Source: Ricordea florida (lineage: Eukaryota; Cnidaria; Anthozoa; Corallimorpharia; Ricordeidae). Taken from it: 64,000 nucleotides of DNA. The notes beneath the pieces were generated by a model. That model had not been told where the DNA came from. It ran no database searches and saw only the letters and a list, made by a program, of their open reading frames with translations. Positions 28,001 to 40,100 of this stretch are shown here, in pieces. Position 1 is the stretch's first letter. The number at the start of each line of letters is the position of its first letter. The stretch lies in NCBI GenBank assembly GCA_949710005.1, contig OX453273.1:1936822-2000821 (forward strand). The letters run 5' to 3'. The position numbers were made by a program, and so were the translations under genes.

Positions 28001-31000
28001 CTATTCCTTGGGTTTGTTCAGGCTTGCTAAGTCTGCCATACTCACTTCAGCTGAGCCTCTCTTAGATGCCTTTTGCTGCAAAAAGGAAAATTCAAGAAAA
28101 TGTTATCATTTAATAATTTGAATTGATCTAATGTGATATCAAATCTACTGCATCTTAACTGATTTTGTCTTTCTCCACATACATGTTATTGTAGTAGTTT
28201 TATCTCGGTCATTGCTAAAGCTACATTTCAGATGAAGCTTTCTTAGTGAAAGCCACACAAGTACACTTTCTTAAATGTTACAAAGCAATTTGGAATCAGA
28301 TCAATGAAAAATCCTTAGTTTGAGAAACTGCTTGTTTCTCATCATCTGTTTGCTCAAAACTGCTTTGACAAGGTTGGGAGTAGTCACGTATTGATCACCG
28401 TTTTCAGTAGAAGGCTGACAGAATTCCAGTTGACAGGGAGTCAGTTGGCCTTCATGCCATGAGTCAGTAAAATGCAAGGCTGACTGTGTGCATGTACCTG
28501 TGATTCGTGTGGCTTCCAACCGATCATGTAATGCACAAAGAAAGTTGCTGGAATACCTCCATCTTCAAGCCCATACATCTCTGGAGTAAAGAATATATCA
28601 CTGATGGAATGCCGAGTTCTCATAAATAGTATACATGTAGTACTATAGTGTAGTTCATGTGAAGTGTCTCAAGATCCATTGACTTATTTATCAAGTTTTA
28701 GCTTCTTTTTGGTTTTGCCTGATCTGCTTTCAGTCACTGAATTTTTGGTGGCCCAAAAAACTAGCTAAAAATGTCCACAGCCGATCAACAAAGAGTGCAT
28801 ACCTTATTTCACCTTAAACAGTAGAAAGGACACTGAAGCTTTTCCACTTTACAAATACATATATATTATTTACCGGGTGGAAGGTCCGTCTGGGAAAAAA
28901 CTGTGCCTGAGGTCATGAGTATTGCCGAAGGCCAATGGCAGTATTTAAGACCAAGGGCACAGTTTTTTCCTATATGGAGCGACCTTGCCTGGTAAATAAC
29001 TTATTTAATTTTTGGATGTTTCCTATTCAGAGTAAGAAAAGAGATGGGAAATTGCTACAACACAGAAAAAAATCTGGCCTGTGGGCCATAGCATAAAAAG
29101 CTGGGCCGCTCATGTGCACATGACTAGCCAATCAAGTTTGAGGATTTAGGATTCCAGCCCGCTCAGATGCTTTAGAAAAAAATAAGCTGTACTATGTTAC
29201 AGTTTTGAACTAAATAAATTATTTGCAGAGTATGTTGTTTACCTTGATAAATTGATGAAGCTGCCAAGATTGTGTCTCTGTGGAGCAATGTCTTCCTATT
29301 CCATGCAGCATTGTTTTCCCCCATACCTGCAATCAAGCCAAGTTCCAAAGTTGGTCAAAATTTAAGATCAGACTGTGCAACTGTACATCTCAACAAACAA
29401 GGGTTATGATCTTCTGGTAAATAGAACAAAATCAGCAGCTGTATATTGTTCTCAAAATGCCCTTAAATGGCAGCACCTGTAGATAGTAGATGACAACTAG
29501 GAACAACACTGATGAAAACAACTGTCTGCAACATTATTTCAGTTTCTTAGTGACAACAAGAAATCAGTTTTGGTCACCTTTAAGATCTCGCATAAGTTCA
29601 AAGATGCTTGGATAACCAACTGTGATATCATCAAAATCCTGAAATGGAGTTAATATCCAGAGTACAAATAATCACAACAAACAAAAAAAGAGCCATTTGT
29701 AACACAAATCAACAGCTGAAGACAGGAAAGATCTGAAAAGGGAAAAACTCACCACAGTTGTGAGAGAGAAGCCATGCCTAGTAAGCAGATTACCAATATC
29801 TCTGACTTCAGCAAATGGTGAAATATGAGGGGCAAATCCCTGAAAGAAACAGTAGAGATTTGAAAATATTAGCGTTACTGCACAGTTAATGAAAATATTT
29901 ACTAAAATTAATTTCTATTCCTTTAGTGAACCCACAACCCTCCAATAGTTTGGACACTCAACCACTAAGCTACAGGAAACTCAGGGGAGCATTGGCATTA
30001 AATTAGTTTCATGGAACAAGCATACTGCTAGGATTAGAATTATGAATGGCATGCAAAGAAGCGATGATGGTGCATGCTGACCCTGCTACAGTTTAATCTT
30101 TGGGTTTGTGTAATTAGTTTCAAGCAAGTAAATAAAAGTGCACAGAATGTGACTTCATGGCTACAGTAAAAACCTGCAACTAAGAACCTACATTTTTGGG
30201 AAGTAGCCTAAACAGGCTCTTATATAAATGGTAAGTTAACACAATTTTAGGCTACTTAGGTTCTTAAAATGGGTTCTTAATTCTGTGGTTATCTTCATAT
30301 TGCTGTGTAAATTTACATAATGTCTTGCACTCTTTTATTTAAAAAAAAAACTCATTTTTACAGTAGAGAGAATCTGTTTCTTCAAATAGGATTCTTGCAT
30401 TGCAGCTGTAATGTACTAAATATGATTTTAGAAGATAAGAACTTGTTTTCAATTTCTAGGCTAAATTGGTTCTATGTTTATAGGGAGTATAAAATCCAAT
30501 TCTACAGCCAACTTCTCTAAAATAAGCTACAGACCATCATTACCCACCCCTTCCCTCTCAGTTTCAGCAAGTTGCAGTGCTGATCTTAGCTGGTAGAGTG
30601 TTTCTCCTCCAAACATGGCTCCAATGAATACTCCATCTTCCTTCAAACACCGAAGAATCTAGCAGAAGCAAAGAACATTTCTGCTTGTCAAACACTGCAA
30701 ACATCTTATCATCAGCAAACTCAAAAAGGTACTCAGATTAACTCTAAATTCCCAATGTCAAATTCTCCTACAGTAAGTGGTTCCCACACTACACTGTAAT
30801 ACAGTACCAGTCAGGAGACTGTGTTAAAATATCAATGTACTTCTTACTGATGATCATTTCATATATTCTTGTTATCTGCCTTCACAACTGTAAAATTTCT
30901 CATGGCCAGAAGTTTAATACTAATCACTGCTGAGACTTATTTTCATAACAACATAAACAATATTATCTGCAAGGAATATTATTTTGATAAACATACTTGT

Positions 31001-33412
31001 TGAAATGTTCCAGGTAAGTCATTTACCCAATGAAGGCTGGAAATGGAAGACAATAGAAATGAACATGGTAAATTCAGTTTCCCTGACCTGAAAATAATAC
31101 ACAGTTAGCAATGCATGATGATAGTCAACGAGTATGAACAAGGCAAGTCACAGATTGAAATCACACCTTAAGCTACTGATGACAAGGTCAAAGGAATTTT
31201 CTTTGAAGGGTAAAAACTCTTCATCTACAATAAGTTTCAGGACTGGTACTTCACAGGTCTGGCATTGATCCTGAGTAAAAAGGAGAAAGAGCAAAAAAAT
31301 AATCAAGATACAGGGTTTTCAATAAGAATTGTAATGAAACAGGAGAATATTCTGAAAGTGCTTCACATCTTAATTTAAAACTAGCTCAGGCCATTTAAAT
31401 TTGCCTGGAGATTTCTTTATAGTAGCCAGAGAATTCTCCTATCTCTGATACCCCATGAACACCCTGATGATATAATGTTTAACATGTGAAATTCTACTTT
31501 TACTTTGTTTGTATGTATAAACTTGCAATTTAATACCAACCAACATTTTCTCTGCCATGTCACACAAAACCAAGGTACCTACTTGATCCTAAAAAATATA
31601 ATGAAAACAAATTAGCTATAAGAATAATACCCTGGAATCCTCAAGGCAAAAGGGAAAAAAAGGACCCTTGTACCTTCTTCTTCTTTATTTTAACGTTACA
31701 GAGCTTTTGCCCACAATTAGCAAGGGCTATTCAAGGCAAGCAAAAGAGGAAAAGACAATTGAAAAGTCACAATTTATAGTCTCTACAGAACAAACATAGA
31801 AGCAATCAAGTTTGTGTGGTTTATAGGCAGAATGATACCGGGAGATAAGAATGACAAGGGCTGCCAAAACATACGGGGAAATATCAGTGCTGCAGGGAAG
31901 ACCTAAAATATGATCAGTTAGTTGGGTGAAGATTTTGTGGTTCAATTTTATCCTTACTTTAAATTTTATTTTCCTTTGCTTCAAACTCATTATCACACAT
32001 TACCATACCAAAGCAACAAAGGCAAATAAAAAGTAAACCAAGGAAAAAATTGAACTACAACAACAACAAGATAAACTTGCTGGATTTTCTGGGCATCGTC
32101 TTTTTCACAGAACCATGGGGCTAAACTATTGAGTAGTTAAATAAGGATTATTAATTCATGATAGCTGTGCAAAAATTATTCAATGAACTAAATAACCTGC
32201 AACAAGCACTTGCTGCCATATCATTGTTGCCTGGCAAAGTATGGAAGTTCTGTGCACCACTTGGTGCAAGGAAGTAAGTTGACTAAAATTTAATATGGAC
32301 ATTGTGTGGCTGTGTGGTATGCGCCAAAAAAGCTTGTTCCAATTTTTTTTCCCATCTTAGTGTAAATACACTGTTCATCAAAATGATCTGCTGTTATAAA
32401 AGATAAGTTTACAGATCCAAATTATCATGTACCAACCTTTGTCAAGTATTTTGAAATATGTCCCCTTCCACAGCCAAGATCCAGTGCAAGAGGGAAGAAT
32501 CTGGTAGAACAAAATTTGGACGTAAACTTTATAATTATTATATCCAACTAATATTTGATGTTCACTTCAAGGAAAATTCAAAGCTCACAGGCCACTTGTT
32601 TTAATGATATATGTCGCAGGAAATTCTTACTTTTTGTTACATTTATTTCGAACTAGGTATTTTTTTAAAGATAACTTCTTTCAGAGGTTTACACTGTAAC
32701 ACTGAAGTTTGTATTAATAAAATTACCTGCATGTAGTTAAAAATAAAACAAACTAAATAAAAATGACCTGCAACAGATACCTTACCATGTATGTCACTAT
32801 ACAGTCTACCTTACTTATATGATATTCACCTTGCAATATCTGTAACTCTGTCCACCATCCTATCACCAATCTGAAAAAAAGGTTTAAAAGTAAGCAGAAG
32901 ATTGAGATGAATATGGGTTCCATACCCACAATCACATTGTTGCATCCCCACACAGACACAAAACCCATACCCACATCCCAGAAAGCCAGAATACCACCAA
33001 ATAGGTGGCAGGTGGAGTGGAATTGATCCCAATGCAATTGTTACAGAAGCTCGAAAACACTGTTACTCTAATTCATCGCCAAATTCCACCATTCCAGCAA
33101 CGGTTGACTGAAACGGTATTTACATGTAAGTTGAGCTTGTAAGCCACTGGTAATTAAAACAACTTATTGTGACAACGTTGAATCTACAACTGGGATCAGC
33201 TTTTGAAGGAAAGCACGGTTGTTTTTATGACTTGCCTCATCCTTTAGATAATCATACACGGCAACGTCTTCAGCCAGAGCCGCTCTGTTTTTCTGCCGTC
33301 TCTTCGCTTTCCTATCAAAAACATTCATGATCGCTTCATTTTGCGTCCTTGAACTGAACAACCTCCCAAATCTAGGCTGCAGTAGAAGGGACGCAACTCT
33401 CCTACAAGCCAT
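28001..33412 (-). CDS. NDUFAF5: NDUFAF5, mitochondrial complex I assembly factor, complete, 12 exons
   Basis: Exons (transcription order): 33236-33412, 32830-32870, 32437-32500, 31541-31588, 31167-31270, 30997-31036, 30548-30658, 29753-29839, 29578-29638, 29243-29326, 28498-28580, 28001-28075. The spliced frame is 975 nt (324 aa; human about 345). The start is the ATG at 33412. It opens a basic N-terminus ([19 protein letters not shown]) that looks like a mitochondrial presequence. Next come [13 protein letters not shown], the SAM-binding LDLGCGRG (79-86), [28 protein letters not shown] and near the end [11 protein letters not shown], all hallmarks of the family. The human protein hydroxylates an arginine of NDUFS7 in the matrix. 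Intron 1 appears to use a GC donor; the others are GT-AG. It is divergent from the SHLD2-like gene. Confidence 0.95.
28867..28999. repeat. Foldback element in an NDUFAF5 intron, family H
   Basis: The left end TTTACCGGGTGGAAGGTC pairs with the right end GACCTTGCCTGGTAAA. Inner arms GGGAAAAAACTGTGCC and GGCACAGTTTTTTCC also pair. Length is about 130 bp, with no ORF. Confidence 0.75.
29098..29175. repeat. Arm 2 of a dispersed inverted pair (partner 27121-27200)
   Basis: GAGGATTTAGGATTCCAGCC and CGCTCAGATGCTTTAG are the reverse complement of the arm near 27121, with a mid-section that also carries a shared GACTAGCCAATCAA block. Confidence 0.7.
31937..32058. mobile_element. MITE-like palindrome, family A, copy 3
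   Basis: It starts GTGGTTCAATTTTATCC and ends AAAAATTGAACTAC, 122 bp, in an NDUFAF5 intron. It is the most diverged of the three copies. Confidence 0.78.
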
Positions 33413-33500
33413 TTTACTAGCCAACACAGTTTTAAATCGAAGCAGATACGAGTTGTTTTTGCCGTAAAGAAAACCATATCGTCAAGCATATCCAGCCGCC

Positions 33501-33530
33501 ATGATGGACGGGCACGATAAAGTGGGCTGA
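33501..33530 (+). other. Possible uORF (9 codons) ahead of the SHLD2-like gene
   Basis: ATGATGGAC to TGA encodes 9 residues, in the near-ideal start context GCCGCCATG. It would be translated only if transcription starts left of 33495. The same bases fit a YY1-type site, so this is a low-confidence call. Confidence 0.3.
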
Positions 33531-33572
33531 GGCGAGTAGCTTGGTAACCATCTTTTCTAGGTGGTTACCAAA

Positions 33573-33587
33573 TTTTGGCGGGAAAAA
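33573..33587. promoter_or_regulatory. E2F-type binding site
   Basis: TTTTGGCGGGAAAAA closely matches the classical E2F site TTTSGCGGGAAA and lies 21-35 bp before the SHLD2-like ATG. Such sites drive G1/S expression of DNA replication and repair genes in animals. Function here is inferred. Confidence 0.6.
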
Positions 33588-33607
33588 AGAAAACTTTATT
33601 TACGATT

Positions 33608-36600
33608 ATGTTCGAAGAAAAAGTGACTTCGCTAAAAAACTATATTCACGATAAGACACAAGGTAAATGTTCTCCTCCATGGAATTGGATTTTCATAAAA
33701 CTAGCATCATTGCTCTCCCGTTATCCTTCTGGAATAACTAGAGCCATTATTTTGGCGGAAATACAGCAATCTTGGATTCAATACAGTCAATACCATGGGC
33801 GTCTCGATGGACAGAAAACACGAGGAAAGATTTCTGTAGATTCAGTGTATGAAAGCAGACATATAGGCTACGAATCGATCCTTGAAGCCACTGTGGAAAG
33901 TATCCAGTCTGTGCCAGGCACACTGACCAGAATCGCCATTCTGCAAGATTGCATTAATGATAATAACTGTAAACTAGGTCGAAATACTGTTGGTATGTAC
34001 TTAAATCAAAAGCTCTATCAAGTACAAGAATCGTTCTTGTTAAAACGTACCTTGAGGTTTACGAGTTGTCGTCTGGTTCAAGGCCAAGGTGTGTCGTCCT
34101 CTCGCCAGAAACTTCGTCTTCTTCCCACAGAAAACTTCTTAATACTTCTTAGCGAGAATGAAGAACCGAAGTTGGAAAAAGCGTGCACACTTGAAGGAAT
34201 TGGTGACAACTCATACCCTCACTACAGCCACAATGTCAAGGTCGAAGTTGCAGATTTAGGAACTGAAGAAACGGTTCATTTCCCAAATGGACAAACAAGC
34301 ATTAAAAGATGCATTAAAGTTGTGGATTCCGAGGGAGTTCATGCAACTTTGATCTTATGGGATGAACAGCTCCCCCTTGGTAGTTTATTTAAAGAAGGGG
34401 ATACGTTAATTATACAGCAGCCTTTCGTTATTCCAAACCAAGCTGAAATGTTCTATTTGGAGTATGGTCCTGCATCAGTGATCTTCTGCATAACACATGA
34501 CCCTGTAATTGAAATAGTCCCCAGTCAAGCCTCCCAGATCCACTCCACCCCTGTTAGTGTACTTAAGGACAGTTCAGGAATGTTAGACTACTCTACCTTC
34601 CCAGACCAGATCTTCTTTGCTGACATCAGACCACAAATATCAAGGGCTACAATATTCTGCATCATAAAGGACATCTCTTCAGTTGTACCTTTTACAGAAG
34701 ACCATGTCTCAGGACACAAATTTACTCTCACCACCCAGGACAGAACAGGTTGTCAGTCCATCACAGTGTATGATGACACAAAAAGTTGCTACCATTCTCT
34801 TTACACTGGCCAGGGTATTTTGTTGGAAAATTTACATACATCAGGTAACACACTGATTTCCACAGTACCTGTTTGAATTTTTTTTATTACATACAACTAT
34901 TTGTTTAATCCAAAATCGCACTTCTAGGGGATTGATCAGTTCTTTGAATTTTTGAATATTAGCCTTAAACTTTACTTTACATATGTTGTAGGGACAAGTT
35001 GATTAATCAGGTTGTCAAGGGTTTTTAGCTAGACAGTGTGATAAAAAATAGAGCTTAACATTTCACTATAAATCCTTACCACCCATGTTACAATACAAAA
35101 TCTCTTTGGCAGTCTCAGTGCATTGCTTACAGTACCAGGAGGGAGCATATGTCAGAATCTCAACCAAGTCCATCTTTGGTCATTGTATCAATACACTACA
35201 TGTTAAAGACAGGACAACATAGCAAAAGTACGATGATTCATAGAATACTCAATGACAGAGCACATGATGACACAACAATGCTTCAAGTTAATTTGGGAAT
35301 TGGTGACAAAAAACATGTCGTACAACATGTCACATCCATCATTTCCTTGCATTCCCATTTCCTCTATTCTTCAGGGCACATTGATATTTCAAGGAGAGAA
35401 CTGGAGGCTACCACTTAAAACTGTATGGGCTAATAATAAAACTTAATGAGGGTGAACAGTGGCTATTGAAAATTCATTGACTAAAAACATAGTGTAAGAC
35501 CAAGAGGAAGTTAAATATGTCTACAACCAATCACCCAGGAGTGTGTATTTAACCCTTTAAGCCCCAATAGTGTCTTTATAGATTTTACTCGTTACAGGGA
35601 GACCCCTTGAGGCTTAAAGGGTTAAAAACTATCTCCTTAACTGAGTGACTCTGATTTAAAATTTTCCCCTTTGTTTCACAAGCATTTCCATGGAAGAGGA
35701 GTCTAACAGTTCATAAAAAGTCTCTTTGGGCTTTATTCCAGGTACCCCTTCCATAATAATAATAATAATAATAATAATACTTTTCATAATCAAATTCCCA
35801 ATGATCAAAGCACTGTCTTGTGTTTTGGCATCTGCAAACCTGATTAATGCCACAATGAAATTGCAATCAAAATTATACATGTACCACTATTCACTTCTTT
35901 TAAAATTTGTTCTTGACTAATTTCACAGGCAGCAGCTCAAGCAGTTCCCTTGTTTTAGAGGTGCACCAAAAAGGAAAGATTTGGAATGTTAGTGCCATGT
36001 CAGGATGGCTAACTACTAAGTGTGTATCATCTCCCATAACTGTTAAAGATATCAAACAGTATGGCAACTGTGTTTGCAAAGCTGTTATCACAAAAGTTAA
36101 CAATGTGGGAGGGAATCCAGTCACCAGAGTGCATGTGTCATGTCACTCTGAAGTACAGTGTTATTCAGGACATTTCTCTTGTCAAAAATGTGGTGTTACA
36201 CATTTGAATGAAATGCTGAACAAGCATAGACAGCAGGTGATATATTGAAATTAATACTTACTTTAAAAATCATAACACTATTATAATGCTTATAAAATAT
36301 GTTGATAATAGTTTAATGTACTGGTGTACGTTTCTTTTCAGTTGTGGCTCTGTTAGTAATGTGTCATGATGTGATATTGTGGAAGTGATTTTTATACAGT
36401 GGCAAGGGATGCGTTTTTGTAATTGTTTGCCAAGTTCTCTCATGAGTGTCTCCTAAAAAATATGTCACAAGAGGCACTGAGAATAGGGGCATGCAATCCT
36501 CCTCCGGCACCCTGCAGCAGAGGACCTTTGACCATCAATCATAATAGTGTTCTCCATTTTGCAAGTCATATGATCAAATCATCTTGCTTTCTTCTTTTGC

Positions 36601-36858
36601 CAGAATTCCCCATCAATGTATTGGATGTGGCGGAATAATTTATCACTTGAAATCCATGATTCACATGGAAGTATGGATGTATGCTTAACAGATCAAGCAG
36701 CTGAGCACTTAATACAAATGAATGTGCCGCAGTTTGCCTCATTGCTCAAGAATTCTCAGGAGCAAGTCCTTGAGTCTTTGTTAGCACAAGAATTCATATT
36801 TGGGATTTCCTGTTTTGGAGGAAGATGCCGCATTGATGCCATTTGCCCTACAAATTAA
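33608..36858 (+). CDS. SHLD2: OB-fold DNA-repair protein, shieldin complex subunit 2-like, 3 exons
   Basis: Exons 33608-34844, 35929-36236 and 36604-36858 join in frame to 1800 nt (599 aa). An in-frame TTG lies earlier (33575), but the first ATG is 33608 (MFEEKVTSLKNYIHDK). Residues 1-170 look helical. From about 205 an OB-fold-like segment carries GQTSIKRCIKVVDSEGV, LILWDEQLPLGSLFKEGD and FYLEYGPASVIF. A second beta-rich region follows (DIRPQISRATIFCIIKDIS). The second exon has a possible zinc site, C484, C490, C497 and C500. This RPA70-like triple-OB plan fits SHLD2 (FAM35A), which protects double-strand break ends with 53BP1. The vertebrate protein has a longer disordered N-terminus, absent here. 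MEIOB or another RPA-like protein is the alternative. A Ty3 element begins 6 bp after the stop. Confidence 0.62.
35753..35779. repeat. (AAT)n microsatellite
   Basis: About nine AAT units in intron 1 of the SHLD2-like gene; otherwise that 1.1-kb intron holds no recognised feature. Confidence 0.9.
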
Positions 36859-36863
36859 CAAGG
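36859..36863. repeat. Target-site duplication CAAGG, left copy
   Basis: CAAGG at 36859-36863 is repeated at 41472-41476, immediately outside the two LTRs. The first base is the one directly after the TAA stop (36856-36858) of the SHLD2-like gene. Confidence 0.95.
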
Positions 36864-37060
36864 TGTGACGAAACTAATGTGGTTTATCTAGAAACCACAA
36901 GGGCTGACCGAAATAGTTTACGTGTCTGCGGTATCTATTACCGGAAATAGTTTAGATTTTTCACTAGCCACTCCTAGCACATGTATTACTTGTTTTTCTA
37001 TCTGCTCCACATTATTATTAAACGTCGTTTGCTAAAGAAAGTCTCTCGCGTGTTGTTACA
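36864..37060 (+). repeat. 5' LTR of the intact Ty3 element
   Basis: 197 bp, starting TGTGACGAAACTAATG and ending GTGTTGTTACA; identical to 41275-41471. It should carry the element promoter and polyadenylation signal, neither of which is obvious to me. Confidence 0.97.
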
Positions 37061-37078
37061 TGGTGGCAGCGAGTGGAG
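37061..37078 (+). other. tRNA primer-binding site
   Basis: TGGTGGCAGCGAGTGGAG follows the LTR without a gap. The first 11 bases match the expected complement of the 3' end of a tRNA-Leu(UAG) as I remember it; the remainder does not match well, so the primer tRNA is uncertain. Confidence 0.6.
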
Positions 37079-37133
37079 AGCTATAGTGGTACAATATTAC
37101 ACATAGTTTCTCATCAACGCAAGAGTTAAAAGA

Positions 37134-40100
37134 ATGGCATCGGGATACTCCCTACCACCTCCAGCGCACCTCGAGATTCATGACTCGAACGCTGCGGAAA
37201 AGTGGAAAAAGTTCCTGTTAGCATGGGAAAACTACGCTCTCGCCACAGAGCTCAGCGAGAAGTCCCAGCCAGTACAAGTAGCCACACTCTTGACAGTGAT
37301 AGGCGAAGAAGCAAGAGAGGTGTACTCGACCTTCAACGACTGGGTAAACGAGGGAGACGACAAGAAAATCGGACCAGTACTAAAGAAACTAGGAGATTAC
37401 TGCGAACCGCGCAAGAACATTCCCTTCGAAAGATATCGCTTCAACCGACGTATTCAAGAGCCAGGAGAGACTTACGACCAGTATCGCACGGCACTTCGAA
37501 AGTTAGCCGAGGGTTGCAATTTTGCAACAATAACTCCCGAAGAAATACTTCGCGACCGCCTGTTGTTTGGAATTCGTGAACCCAAACTCAGAGAGAGATT
37601 GTTAAGAGAGACAACATTAACACTCGCCAAAACAGACGAAATCTGCAGGGCATCCGAGAGCACGACTGCTCAGATGAAACTTATGGAAAAAGAAGAGAAT
37701 CCATCAAGCACCGTAAATGCAGTCAGAGAAAAAAGCAAGAACCTTAAAGTGCCAAGAAAACGAAATCTCAAAGGCAAGGACTCCCAACACGGAAAGCCCA
37801 AAGAATGTGAGAGGTGTGGCTCTGTTCATGATTACGCAAAGAAAGAACAATGTCCGGCTTTCGGCAAGACGTGTTTGAAGTGTGGTAAACTATCGCATTT
37901 TGCAGCTAAATGTCGCAGTAAGAAACGAGACAACAACACTCGCACGTTTGTTAGAGCTGTCGACGACGATGTCAGCGAATCCGAGGTATTCTACGCCGAC
38001 ATGATATCAGCAGTAGATCTGGATGATTCCCAACTCGTGACACTAAAACTGGAGTCTGGCAATTATCTGCGGTTTCAACCGGACACTGGAGCACAGTGCA
38101 ACGTAATTCCGGTAAGCCTCTACAAGAAAGCCACAAAAGACCACAAATTGGAGCGCGTGACACCACTGAACACTCAACTCTCAGCCTACGGTGGTTCGAA
38201 GTTACAAGTTGTGGGCCAAGTTCGCATTACCGTGTGGCGTGACGACTACAGATGTCAGTTGGATTGTAAACTTGTTGACAACAACACAATCCGCCCCCTC
38301 CTTGGACGAAAAGCCTGTGTGGGCATGAAGATCATTACATACACTGACAATGATCAATTAAACAAACCACAAACAGGAAATGCCCCAGTGTACTCACTCG
38401 AAACGGCAGCAAAAGTAACGCAAGCGCCCATTACCAAAATGGCCCTGATTAAGAAATACCCGCAAGTTTTCGGCGAAGGTGTCGGAAAGCTGGCCGGTGA
38501 ACACCATATTAGAATTGACAGCACCGTTAACCCTGTACAGCACGCACCGCGTCGCGTACCTGTGGCACTCAGAGCTAAAGTAAAAGAAACCTTAGAAGAC
38601 TTGGAGAAACAGGAAATCATTGCACCCGTGACCTGTCCCACAGCATGGATAAGCTACATGGTAACTGTACCGAAGAAAAACGGAAAACTACGCGTATGCC
38701 TGGACCCCAGGGACCTCAACCGTGCCGTCCAACGCGAGCACTACCCTCTCCCAACAATTGAAGACATTGCTACTCGACTCCACGGCGCGAAAGTCTTCAC
38801 AAAGCTCGATGTACGAAACGGATTCTGGCATGTGGCCCTTGATGCAGAGTCGTCCTACCTGACAACCTTTCACACCCCGTTTGGACGTTACCGTTGGCGA
38901 CGCCTGCCTTTCGGTATCAGCTCAGCTCCTGAAGTCTTCCAACGCAAAATGCACGAGCTCATTGAAGGACTTTCAGGCATCGAAGTCGTGGCAGATGATT
39001 TTATCGCAATTGGTTGCGGAAACACAGTTGAAGAGGCCATTGATGACCACGACACAGTCCTGATTAGATTCCTGGAACGCTGCAAAGAGCGAGGCGTTAA
39101 GCTCAACACGGACAAGCTCAACCTCCGACTAACGGAAGTCCCGTTCATCGGACACGTCGCCACAGACAAAGGTCTATGTGTAGACCCCGCCAAAGTCCGG
39201 GCGATCAGCGAAATGCCCGCACCCACAGACAAGGCCGGAGTTCAGAGATTGCTGGGACTCGCACAGTATCTCAGCAAGTTCCTACCACGTCTGTCTGACA
39301 TCACAAAGCCATTAAGAGAACTCACCCAGAAAGACGTACAGTGGACCTGGGAAACTGCCCAAGAAGAGGCATTGGTGGCGCTAAAGAATGCTGTCATGAC
39401 TACCCCAGTCTTGCGCTACTACAACCTAGAGGAAGAAGTCACGCTCCAGTGTGACGCCTCTCAGTTTGGGTTAGGCGCCGCCCTATTACAAAACGGACAG
39501 CCGGTGGCCTACGCATCGCGTGCTCTTACAGATGCAGAAACTCGCTATGCCCAAATAGAAAAGGAACTGCTCGCAATCGTTTTTGCGTGCGAACGTTTTG
39601 AGCCGTATGTGTACGGCCGTGACGAAGTCCATGTGGAAAGCGACCACCAGCCCTTAGAGTCAATCTTTCTAAAGCCACTCCACTCAGCACCTAAGCGACT
39701 CCAGCGAATGTTGCTGAGACTCCAAAAGTACAGCCTTCGAGTGACTTACAAGAAAGGTCACGACATGTTTCTGGCCGACACCCTGAGCAGAGCTTTCCTC
39801 CCAGAGGTCAACGCCTGTGAGTTCACGCAAGAGCTCGAGGAAGTGGATCACACAGCCTCACTACCAGTCAGTGACGAGCGTTGGCAGCAGATCAGACATG
39901 CATCGGCAGATGATCCTGTGTTACAGCAGCTACGTGCTACTATACGCCGGGGATGGCCAGAAACCAGATCCGAAATTCCGGAATGTCTCTACCCCTACTT
40001 CGACATGAGAGATGTGCTGACTGTCCAGAACGAACTCGTCTTCAAAGGACAACTTCTCGTAGTACCAGCCTCCCTACGTAAGGAGCTTATGGCAGTGGTA

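Larger units (their letters stand above)
33413..33607. promoter_or_regulatory. Compact bidirectional promoter between NDUFAF5 and the SHLD2-like gene
   Basis: Only 195 bp separate the two divergent start codons, so both core promoters must overlap here or extend into the 5' exons. Visible elements: GCCGCCATGATGG at 33495-33507 (a YY1-like or strong Kozak context), an inverted repeat TTGGTAACCA/TGGTTACCAA (33541-33550 and 33562-33571), and an E2F-type TTTTGGCGGGAAA at 33573-33585. No TATA box is evident at a suitable position. Confidence 0.75.
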
